The notes below the pieces were generated by a model. That model searched no databases and was not told the DNA's origin. It worked only from the letters and a program-made list of their open reading frames with translations. From RGIG8767 sp964531805 (GTDB lineage Bacteria > Bacillota > Clostridia > Lachnospirales > Lachnospiraceae), in contig CAZHGE010000001.1 in NCBI GenBank assembly GCA_964531805.1, forward strand, positions 37,766 through 101,765: a DNA stretch of 64,000 nucleotides, given 5' to 3'. Shown in pieces: positions 54,053-61,745 of the stretch. Position numbers and translations under genes: made by a program. Each line of letters starts with the position of its first letter. The first letter of the stretch is position 1.

Positions 54053-57000
54053 TTATGAAATCATTGCTTTACGAGGTGTTACTTTGTCTTTTTTCATAAA
54101 TAACAGGATAGAAATACAAGCAAGTCCTAATGAGAAGAACCATTTTGGATGGATTCCATCTCCTGTTTTTGGTGTAGTATCCAACGTATTTACAGATAAG
54201 TTAGATGTATCTACATAAATTGTATATGGTGAAAAATGAGTTGCTGTAAAGGTTACACATGGAATACCGGATACTGTTGTAAATTTACAATTCAATTTCT
54301 CCAAGGTATTACCATTCACAACGGCACCTACTTTATTATTACCACCATATTGTACTAATGCATCTGGAATTGGCATGGTTACATTTACAGAAAGACCATT
54401 TGTATTGGTTACCTGATTACCATTCTTATCATAAAGTGAAATATCCATTGCAAAGTACTTAATCGGATTCATATCGTAATATTCGTTAGATAATGCGGTT
54501 GCTACTGCATTGGCTGCTGCAGTACTCTCTGTAATCTTAACAACGAAATTATCCGTCGAGCCGCTTACAGATGCATACGCTTTATCCGTATTCGAAATAC
54601 CCGGTTTGGTAATCTGAACTGTTGAACCAGAGTTTCCAATCGGCTTGCGATTCACAGAATTACTGCTTACGGAACTCTTATTACGATAAGTCGCTGTTAC
54701 AACTGCATCTGAGCCAGTTGTCTTAACTGTTGTTGCCGCACTTGTAGCACTTGTAATGGTTACACCTGTATTATTTGTAGTCCATTTGTAGAACTCTTTT
54801 CCTGCTGGTGGCTCGATTGCTGAAATAATTACCGTTGAACCAGAAGCATATGTACCAGAACCATTACCGTATACTACTGTTAAGGTGTATTTCTTTACAT
54901 TATCGTTATTTGAAACACTGCCATTTCCTGAGCCCGAACCACTGCCTGAACCAGTACCAGAACCTGATCCGCTTCCTGAACCAGAACCTGTTCCACTGCC
55001 AGAACCTGTTCCACCAGAACCTGTTCCATTACCAGAGCCACTACCACCGCCGGTTCCATCACCACCAGAACCCGTTCCACCATTATTTGGATCATTTGGA
55101 TATTCATCCTTAATATCCGGTGTACCATCTCCATCGGTGTCTTTTGCTGTAATATTGGCAATAAAGAAACAAGTCTGTGTGACATTGGTCAGATCTTCTG
55201 TTCCTTCCCAACCAGTTAATTCATAGCCTTCTTCAATATAATCTGCAAGATCAATCTCATCAGGAGCTTCTTTTCTTACATTTGTACCAGGTTGAACACC
55301 AGTAAGCTTACCTACTTCCACCAAGCCCTTATCCTGACGTACATAGAAGGTAACGTTTAATGTTCCATCTTCAGGAATCACTTCACTAATATCAATTCCT
55401 TGTTTTAAATCTTCTGCCTGTTGACGAATTGGCGCGGTTTCATACGCAGTCAATTTCGGTTTCATGACTTTTTCATCACCAGATCCGTAAACATTATCAC
55501 CTAAAATGGCATTTCTATTATATACCCAGACATCTGTAGATTTACCAGTATCTGCAAACGCATCTTCTCCGATAAAACTTACACTTTCTGGTAAATATGC
55601 TACTGCTAAAAGATCATCACCTTTGAAACATTCTGCTGGAATTGCTTTAAACTGGCAAGTACCACCATTATAAAAATCGACTGAAATCAATTCTTCACAA
55701 TTTCTAAAAGCACCTGGTTCGATTTCTGTTACTGTTAACAAATCTGGATCATTTTTAATAGAAATAGTAGACACACCAGGTCCATTTTCAGTACCTCGTG
55801 AAGCCAAGCACTCTACTAATGTGCTTGGAGTGCCTTCTGCATTATTCTTATACAAAATACCATTGTTACATGTATAAGAAGAACTTCCACCCACTGTTAA
55901 CAAGTTTGTACAAAGTTCAAATGGCAGACTACCCACATCCGTCATATCATCACTAAATAAAACGGACTGTAAACCTTCACAACTATAGAATGCGCCGTCA
56001 GGAAGATATTCAACAGATGCCATTTCAATGGACTGCATTCTGTCATTACCTAAATCTTCCTGCTCTTTTTCATGTTTATCTACACCGGTGTCATTGTATT
56101 CATCAAAATTACCGCTGAAAAGACCACCCTCTTTATATGTGGAATAGCGATTGTCTAAAGCACCATTATCATAAAAGTATGCCTTAATACTGTACTCGTT
56201 ATTTAAACCTTTGTTTACTGTAATACCATCTGCTGGAACAGACTCATTATTAAAATATGCTTTTGCATCAATGGACTTAACACCACTTGGAACTTTTACA
56301 TTCAAACAGGCATCAATTAAATTTGCTTCTGCAACATCGAATGCTTCATTATTCTCATAACGATTCTGTAAATCACTATCCAAATCATCAAACTGCGGAT
56401 AATCCACTAATGTAGGCATATTATTTTTATTATCCAAAATAACAGACATATTCTGTGGTTCTGGTGATTTGTATAATACACGCACACCTTTTTCAGGATC
56501 CATGAAACTACTTGGATTCATAGCCCATTTGAAAGGTCCATAATTTTCATCAATAAGACCTTCAATGGTTAATTTATCTCCACCGGTACTAAAAGCATTA
56601 TTTCCAATGGAAACACTTGGAACCACACCACCTTCCGGAACTACAAATTTAATATACTCCAATCCAGTTGATGCTTCAAACGCAGCCTCGCCAATAGAAG
56701 AAATTGTGCTGCCAATCTCTACATATTCTAATGCTTCGTTTTCTGCAAATGTACCACCTCCAATAGTAGTTACACCGCTTCCAATATATACATATTTTAA
56801 TTTTTCAGCATCTCTGAATACATTGTCTCCGATAGAGGTAATGCCACTACCGTCTGCAATCTTCAATGCTACAATATTATCAATGATACCTCTTGTTCCT
56901 TCGAAACAACCATCCGCAATGCTGGTAACCGGTGTCGTACCAACTGTTGCAGGGATTTCATATGGCTCGGATATAATCCATTTGCCATCTTCGAACTTAG

Positions 57001-59065
57001 CACTACCAATATCTTTCTTTTCTGCTTCTGGCATAAACTGACTGGAAATCAATGTACCAGTTCCATCAATTACAGAAAGATATCCCTTTTCATCACAGAT
57101 TTCAAAATAATCCACTCCACCATCATTAAATACATATGGAACAGACTGTGGTTCCTGACCATCTGTAGTATCCCCAAAGGTACAAGTCCAGGTAGACTGT
57201 CTTGGAAGTGCTGTACCACCAATCCCATTTGTCTTTGGTCCACGAACATAGAATTCCGGATTTTTCACATCTTTGAATATTGTCTCATCAAACTTAATAT
57301 TATAACAAGTCTCTGGAAATGTTACATTCGCTAAAGCGCTACAGTTATAGAAGATGGTACTCTTTAATTCTGATTCTGCTGCGGTACCTAAGTTAGTAGG
57401 CATAGTTACATTCTGTAAATTTGTACGCCCACCGAATAAATAATCTCCAATATTAGCACCATCTGAAAGGGAATTGGGCATGTTAAATTCAGTCATATTT
57501 CCAGTTGGTACCATGGATAATGCAAATGCACACTGATCAATCTTACTGATACCAGAGGTTCCAAATTCTACCGTTTCCATACTTGGACAATCAAAAAATG
57601 CAAATTCATGGATTGCAGTATTACCTGTATTATTAAAAGTAACATTCTTTAATGATCTACAGTTATAGAAAGCACCCGCACCAACTTTTTCTACTGTGTT
57701 TGGTATAATAATACTTTCTAATGCAGTCCCACAAAATGCTTCTGCACCAATTTCCTTAACACCTTTTGTCATATCTACTGTTACAAGATCCTGACAATCT
57801 TTAAATGCCGCATTACCAATCTTAGCACCTTTTTCAAATGTAATCGACTTAACGAAACTTCCTTCGAATGCAGAATCTCCGATAAAGTCAATTTCTTGCG
57901 CCATAGTTAAAGTGGTAACGTTGGTAACTCCCTTAAAAGCATTCTTTGCAATACCAGCAATCGTATTCGTCTTATCTGTCAAGAACAAATTAGAGTCTAC
58001 CCAATATAAAGGACCATTGATAGAAACTGGTTTACTCTTTGGTTCATCTAATAATCTGGGAACATATACTGTTTCCCCTGATTCACGTACCAATACACCA
58101 ATCAATTCCATTGGTGTTGCACCACCGAATACCTGATTACAGAAAAACTGTGTACGTTCAGCATCCGTTGTAATTACATCAGCATAAGTATGAAGAAGCG
58201 TTGCAGGTTTTGTGACAGCCTCAACTACTGGAATATTTTCGATTTCTTCCGGTGTCTTACCTTCTATTTTTTGAAGATATTCATCATAGAGTAAATAATC
58301 ATTATACTGTTCAATATAATTATTATACTCTTTTAATAAATCTGGATATTGTTTATAAAAGAGCAGGGCTGGATCTTCTGGATGAACATTATAATAATCC
58401 GGTGTCTGGTCAATGATATACGGATAATAGAGTCTTTTTACAGGAGCCTGCCAAATCTTACAATCATCCTGCTGAGGAGTCGTCTTATTTGCCCCCATTT
58501 TTTTATACGCATTAACCGTAATAGTAGAATCATCATCTTTTGTTACATTTTGTGACAAAAACTTACTATAATCATCCTGTGTCACATAAATATAATCAGA
58601 ATACACCTGATAAGCCAGATTAACTTCTTCTCTTGCATACTGACCATTATATCGTGTAATCAAGCCATCCTGTACAACAGTTGTATCTTGTGTGGTATTT
58701 GGTTTGGCATAGTATTCAAACTGCCAGTCCATCTGCCATGCACCAGCACTGTTTTGATAAATGGTATAAGCCGTATAGTTATCATCTGCATAAGTAGGGT
58801 TATTTTTTGAGTAATCAATATTAGAAGCAATGGGATCCGACTGATTTAATGTATCCGTTACTACAACATAATCAGACTCCGTTACATCGTATGTATATGG
58901 ATATCCCTGATCCGCCTGTGCAACAATATCATCATTTGCAGCTGCCGCATCCGGGAATGGAATTGCCGCAACAATAATGGATGTCATCATGCACAATGCA
59001 CCAACCGTTCTTCTGACACTCCTTTTTAATTTTCTGTTTGTTTTCTTCTTTACAGATTTTGCCAT
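54053..59065 (-). CDS. Giant BspA-type leucine-rich repeat surface protein with TPKTG sorting signal
   Basis: 1670 residues. Signal peptide with a very basic start (about 1-44). A Tyr-rich non-repeat domain follows (about 45-350, with YNNYIEQYNDYLLYDEYLQK). LRR_5 blocks cover about 365-620 and 700-830, and another group lies near 1030-1230. A domain with FYVRQDKGLVEVGKLTGVQP (about 1240-1300) precedes the calcium-site-like DTDGDGTPDIKDEYPND (near 1309), a Ser/Gly/Thr linker (about 1325-1387), an InlB-B-like repeat (KYTLTVVYGNGSGTY to VVTATYRN), and a final domain. TPKTG is at 1631-1635, then a membrane segment and basic tail. It follows the sortase gene by 34 bases. Confidence 0.9.
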   Translation of the reverse strand: MAKSVKKKTNRKLKRSVRRTVGALCMMTSIIVAAIPFPDAAAANDDIVAQADQGYPYTYDVTESDYVVVTDTLNQSDPIASNIDYSKNNPTYADDNYTAYTIYQNSAGAWQMDWQFEYYAKPNTTQDTTVVQDGLITRYNGQYAREEVNLAYQVYSDYIYVTQDDYSKFLSQNVTKDDDSTITVNAYKKMGANKTTPQQDDCKIWQAPVKRLYYPYIIDQTPDYYNVHPEDPALLFYKQYPDLLKEYNNYIEQYNDYLLYDEYLQKIEGKTPEEIENIPVVEAVTKPATLLHTYADVITTDAERTQFFCNQVFGGATPMELIGVLVRESGETVYVPRLLDEPKSKPVSINGPLYWVDSNLFLTDKTNTIAGIAKNAFKGVTNVTTLTMAQEIDFIGDSAFEGSFVKSITFEKGAKIGNAAFKDCQDLVTVDMTKGVKEIGAEAFCGTALESIIIPNTVEKVGAGAFYNCRSLKNVTFNNTGNTAIHEFAFFDCPSMETVEFGTSGISKIDQCAFALSMVPTGNMTEFNMPNSLSDGANIGDYLFGGRTNLQNVTMPTNLGTAAESELKSTIFYNCSALANVTFPETCYNIKFDETIFKDVKNPEFYVRGPKTNGIGGTALPRQSTWTCTFGDTTDGQEPQSVPYVFNDGGVDYFEICDEKGYLSVIDGTGTLISSQFMPEAEKKDIGSAKFEDGKWIISEPYEIPATVGTTPVTSIADGCFEGTRGIIDNIVALKIADGSGITSIGDNVFRDAEKLKYVYIGSGVTTIGGGTFAENEALEYVEIGSTISSIGEAAFEASTGLEYIKFVVPEGGVVPSVSIGNNAFSTGGDKLTIEGLIDENYGPFKWAMNPSSFMDPEKGVRVLYKSPEPQNMSVILDNKNNMPTLVDYPQFDDLDSDLQNRYENNEAFDVAEANLIDACLNVKVPSGVKSIDAKAYFNNESVPADGITVNKGLNNEYSIKAYFYDNGALDNRYSTYKEGGLFSGNFDEYNDTGVDKHEKEQEDLGNDRMQSIEMASVEYLPDGAFYSCEGLQSVLFSDDMTDVGSLPFELCTNLLTVGGSSSYTCNNGILYKNNAEGTPSTLVECLASRGTENGPGVSTISIKNDPDLLTVTEIEPGAFRNCEELISVDFYNGGTCQFKAIPAECFKGDDLLAVAYLPESVSFIGEDAFADTGKSTDVWVYNRNAILGDNVYGSGDEKVMKPKLTAYETAPIRQQAEDLKQGIDISEVIPEDGTLNVTFYVRQDKGLVEVGKLTGVQPGTNVRKEAPDEIDLADYIEEGYELTGWEGTEDLTNVTQTCFFIANITAKDTDGDGTPDIKDEYPNDPNNGGTGSGGDGTGGGSGSGNGTGSGGTGSGSGTGSGSGSGSGSGTGSGSGSGSGNGSVSNNDNVKKYTLTVVYGNGSGTYASGSTVIISAIEPPAGKEFYKWTTNNTGVTITSATSAATTVKTTGSDAVVTATYRNKSSVSSNSVNRKPIGNSGSTVQITKPGISNTDKAYASVSGSTDNFVVKITESTAAANAVATALSNEYYDMNPIKYFAMDISLYDKNGNQVTNTNGLSVNVTMPIPDALVQYGGNNKVGAVVNGNTLEKLNCKFTTVSGIPCVTFTATHFSPYTIYVDTSNLSVNTLDTTPKTGDGIHPKWFFSLGLACISILLFMKKDKVTPRKAMIS
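54905..55095 (-). repeat. Degenerate tandem repeat coding a Ser/Gly/Thr linker
   Basis: Short units of 6 bases, often grouped in 12- or 18-base blocks (plus-strand look: CCAGAACCTGTTCCACTG, with variants), encode GSGSGTGSG-type sequence of about 60 residues in the giant LRR protein. Such low-complexity tracts vary in length by replication slippage and probably form a flexible stalk between the LRR head and the wall-proximal part. Confidence 0.8.
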
Positions 59066-59099
59066 TTTCTCTTATGCCTTTCTGTTTTTATCCTGTATC

Positions 59100-60293
59100 T
59101 TATTTTACTTTCTTTGCAACAACAACAAACCGCCCATCTTCTTCGGAACTATCACATGTGGAAAGCGTAATCAGTTTATCTCCATAATCTGCGGTCACTC
59201 CGGTATCGTACAGGCTCATGCGTGCCATTTCATCCATGGCCGAATAAAATTCATCCGCTGAATTCACATCAAAGAACTGATAATACTTAAATACCACTTC
59301 ATCCTCATTATAGATACGAGAACGGAACACATACATAATATCATAAACGCCCTCTTCATAAATTGTATCAAACTGAATCTGTGGATGTTCCTTATAATAA
59401 CTTTCTTTGCTGTAGTAATTCAGATTACCAAACATCTTACCCGATTTCATATGATGACCATAAATAATCATATTCGTATTTGGAAATGCAGCATTACAGT
59501 CCTTATCTAAAAACAATGAACCGTTCTTGTCATATTCCTGATTAAAATTATGATCCAGATAATATTCATTGTTTACTGTCTGCATAACAGGGTAATCAAT
59601 ATTTGTATCGTCAATTTTAAGCCATCCAATTAGTTTTTTATTTTTTTTATATAAAGTTTCATACTTAGCAAGGATGGGAGGCATATCTTTTTGCTCTTCT
59701 ACGGTAATGGTATATCCTTTTTCCGTATCTAAGATGCTATCCTCTTCTTTTAACTCTGCCAGTTTATTATAATCCACCCGGTTCTTTTCAAACTGGTAGT
59801 AATAGATTCCAACATAAACCATACAGGCAGTTGCTAAAATACTTAATACAAATATGGTCCATTTTCTCTTACGTTCTTGTTTCTTTAGTTCGGACAAAAT
59901 ATGCATCTGCATCACAGAATCGTATTCATCAAAAGACTTCGCGTCTTCATTTTTTTTCAAACCAGTCTTTGACTGCTGCTTTGTTTTTGACTTTGTCCTC
60001 TTTGTTGTATCCTTTTTGTAAACAGATAAACGGCCTTTCTTCACTGGCGGAGGATTCTTCTTCAAATACTTGATTCTTTCCTCTACTTCTTCTATAAAAT
60101 CATCCCCCAGCAGGGTATTAAATTCATATGTATGATTATCTAATTCTGTGAGCAGTTTTTCCAATTCTTCCATGTTATCAAAATCAACTCGCTGCTTTAT
60201 CTGTTCAATACGCCCAGCATCTTTCTGAGCATATATATAATCCTGCTTTGTCCGAAAGGTACGCCCGGACACTTCAAAACTCTGCTGTGGCAT
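59100..60293 (-). CDS. Class B sortase with a long cytoplasmic N-terminal extension
   Basis: 397 residues. An unusual hydrophilic N-terminal region of about 145 residues (acidic helices to about 78, then a Lys-rich tract near 85-115) precedes the single membrane segment (about 145-165). The outward catalytic domain has IGWLKIDDTNIDYPVMQ, NMIIYGHHMKSGKMFGNL with the catalytic His near 280, and ITLSTCDSSEEDGRFVVVAKK with Cys380 and Arg388. TLSTC and length of the core are class B. It should cleave TPKTG and SPDTG of the two LRR proteins encoded just downstream and attach them to the wall, like Clostridioides difficile SrtB with its (S/P)PxTG signals. Confidence 0.93.
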   Translation of the reverse strand: MPQQSFEVSGRTFRTKQDYIYAQKDAGRIEQIKQRVDFDNMEELEKLLTELDNHTYEFNTLLGDDFIEEVEERIKYLKKNPPPVKKGRLSVYKKDTTKRTKSKTKQQSKTGLKKNEDAKSFDEYDSVMQMHILSELKKQERKRKWTIFVLSILATACMVYVGIYYYQFEKNRVDYNKLAELKEEDSILDTEKGYTITVEEQKDMPPILAKYETLYKKNKKLIGWLKIDDTNIDYPVMQTVNNEYYLDHNFNQEYDKNGSLFLDKDCNAAFPNTNMIIYGHHMKSGKMFGNLNYYSKESYYKEHPQIQFDTIYEEGVYDIMYVFRSRIYNEDEVVFKYYQFFDVNSADEFYSAMDEMARMSLYDTGVTADYGDKLITLSTCDSSEEDGRFVVVAKKVK

Positions 60294-60488
60294 ATCCCTA
60301 GTAACCCCAATTTAAAATCATATAATCTAATTTTACAATATCTTGCAATTTATGCAAGTGTTTTGTCCACATATTGTTACTAATTTACTATGTTTTTTTG
60401 TTATAAGTTACAAAAAAACAGTTCATTCTGGAAACATAGTCATGCCCTGCCCATACGATATACTATAATCAAATTTATGGAGGCTTTT
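60294..60488. promoter_or_regulatory. Divergent intergenic region between sortase and Cys-rich gene
   Basis: This 195-base AT-rich stretch should hold promoters for both directions. CTTGCAatttaTGCAAG at 60343-60359 is a perfect 6-base inverted repeat and a possible operator. On the minus strand TTGCAA followed 18 bases later by TATATG is a weak promoter candidate for the sortase unit. On the plus strand CATACGATA at 60452-60460 resembles a mother-cell sigma-K/E -10 element, and TATAAT lies at 60464-60469 without a good -35. Confidence 0.4.
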
Positions 60489-60761
60489 ATGGGCGACTTA
60501 TCAAACTGCGGATGCAACGATTGCAACACAAGATCAAATAATGTATGTGGATGCAATAATGGATGTGGCAACAACAATGGAAACAATAGTTTTTGGTGGA
60601 TTATTATCCTCTTATTCTTCTGCGGTGGATGCGGAAATAATAATTCATGGGGTTCTAACAACGGTTGTGGCTGTGATAACGACAATAATAACAACTGCTG
60701 CAGTTCCATCATCTGGATCATCTTATTATCCTGCATCTGTGGAAACGGAAGCTTTTTCTAA
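60489..60761 (+). CDS. Cys/Asn/Gly-rich small protein with two hydrophobic segments
   Basis: 90 residues from ATG 60489, preceded by GGAGG with a 5-base gap; the open frame extends upstream to 60390 but without a ribosome site. It has 14 Cys, many in NxCGC and GC pairs, and long Asn/Gly tracts. Two similar hydrophobic cores, SFWWIIILLFFCGGCG (about 34-49) and SSIIWIILLSCICGNG (about 73-88), suggest a repeat and membrane or aggregate association. I do not recognise the family; the composition recalls small spore-coat or surface proteins. A hairpin terminator follows. Confidence 0.7.
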   Translation: MGDLSNCGCNDCNTRSNNVCGCNNGCGNNNGNNSFWWIIILLFFCGGCGNNNSWGSNNGCGCDNDNNNNCCSSIIWIILLSCICGNGSFF

Positions 60762-60786
60762 AGCATACCAACCCAAGTAACAAACA

Positions 60787-60844
60787 GATACCGGGGCGAT
60801 TCTTTTCATGCAAAAACATGGAACCGGGAATCGTCCCGGTATCT
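60787..60844 (+). terminator. Terminator after the Cys-rich gene
   Basis: GATACCGGG g CGATTC pairs with GAATCG t CCCGGTATC, enclosing an inner CATG/CATG hairpin, and is followed by TTTCT. It lies 26 bases after the stop at 60761 and ends this one-gene transcript. Confidence 0.8.
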
Positions 60845-60931
60845 TTCTATAAAAGCACAGCATCCTGAAGGCTTGTGCATATTTTTCTTTATTATTTCAT
60901 ATGATGCAATAACAAAAGAAAAGGAGATCCC

Positions 60932-61372
60932 ATGACTAATCACGAAACGGATTCAATCACTGCTTTCGACACGCTGTATACCACAAATCATCTGCAAATG
61001 CTTAAAATCTTATTGCCGCATATGCAGGAAGATATGCAGCCACATATTGCTGTTTATATAAAACTAAATGAATTTCTTTTTGCACTGCGCTTTTCAAAAG
61101 AAGCACGGAACCATACCCCTTTTGGCTGTGCCAAAAAAGAAGCAGATATTCAAGCAATAATCAATGAAATATCACCATATCTATCTGGAAACGAGAAAAA
61201 TATGCTAAAACAGTTAGCTGATGTAAAAGACAATATGGAAAAATTCCAGCAGATCAGTCAGATGATGCAAATGATGGATGGTATGTCTGATTCCCCCGAA
61301 TCTATGTTACAGGGATTTCTTTCCGAAGAACAAATGGCAATGTTTAAAATGTTTCAGGAGGATTTATCATGA
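60932..61372 (+). CDS. Unknown helical protein, first gene of a two-gene unit
   Basis: 146 residues starting at an ATG with AAGGAGA four bases upstream. No signal or membrane segment. It looks all-helical: an N-terminal part with YTTNHLQMLKILLPHMQEDM, a middle with KKEADIQAIINEISPYLSGN, and a Met/Gln-rich C-terminus (FQQISQMMQMMDGM, then EEQMAMFKMFQEDLS). No family recognised. Its stop overlaps the start of the next gene by four bases (ATGA), so the two proteins are made together and may interact. Confidence 0.65.
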   Translation: MTNHETDSITAFDTLYTTNHLQMLKILLPHMQEDMQPHIAVYIKLNEFLFALRFSKEARNHTPFGCAKKEADIQAIINEISPYLSGNEKNMLKQLADVKDNMEKFQQISQMMQMMDGMSDSPESMLQGFLSEEQMAMFKMFQEDLS

Positions 61373-61644
61373 GCGAAGCAATTTGGATGGACGATGCCCG
61401 TATCGCTTCTATCCCAAAAGAAAAATTATTATTTTTACAAAAGATGTTTTTTGAAAGTAAAACTTTATCACAAAAAGAATTAATGCCTTTTTTAATGGCT
61501 TTAGCAGGACGTGCAAAAAAAGAAAAAATCCACTTCGAGCAATCAGAAGTGGATCTGATTCTGACAGTCATCCGCGAACATGCTTCACCGGAAGAATGTA
61601 AAAAAATCGACCAGACACTTAAATTATTTTCAGAAAAAAAATAA
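61369..61644 (+). CDS. Unknown small helical protein, second gene of a two-gene unit
   Basis: 91 residues. It is Lys/Glu-rich and helical (IPKEKLLFLQKMFFESKTLS, KELMPFLMALAGRAKKEKIH, SPEECKKIDQTLKLFSEK) with no signal or membrane segment. AGGAGG lies upstream within the end of the previous gene, and the ATGA overlap shows translational coupling. No family recognised. The unit is followed by a palindrome at 61661-61691, shared with the convergent leuS. Confidence 0.65.
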   Translation: MSEAIWMDDARIASIPKEKLLFLQKMFFESKTLSQKELMPFLMALAGRAKKEKIHFEQSEVDLILTVIREHASPEECKKIDQTLKLFSEKK

Positions 61645-61660
61645 TTTAATAAACGAAGCA

Positions 61661-61691
61661 AGGCACCGCATCCTTTTGGATGGCGGTGCCT
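61661..61691. terminator. Terminator-like hairpin between the unknown pair and leuS
   Basis: AGGCACCGC ATCC pairs with GGAT g GCGGTGCCT around a TTTT loop: 13 pairs and one bulge. It lies between two convergent genes (stop at 61644 and leuS stop at 61746). Neither side has an immediate long T run, so efficiency is uncertain. Confidence 0.65.
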
Positions 61692-61745
61692 CTAGCATAT
61701 GCCAATATTAATTTCGAACTAACCCCGATAAAATTGTAACCACAA

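Noticed and set aside
54905..55095. Possible CRISPR-like array
   Set aside because: The repeats are short, contiguous and in frame within a gene, with no spacers; they code a Ser/Gly linker.
54885..55226. Plus-strand open frame rich in Pro-Glu-Pro repeats
   Set aside because: It is the antisense of the Ser/Gly linker repeat in the giant LRR gene. It has no ribosome site and the minus-strand frame is clearly coding.
51095..60293. Prophage or transposon carrying the LRR/sortase genes
   Set aside because: No integrase, transposase, attachment repeats or phage structural genes are seen on either side.
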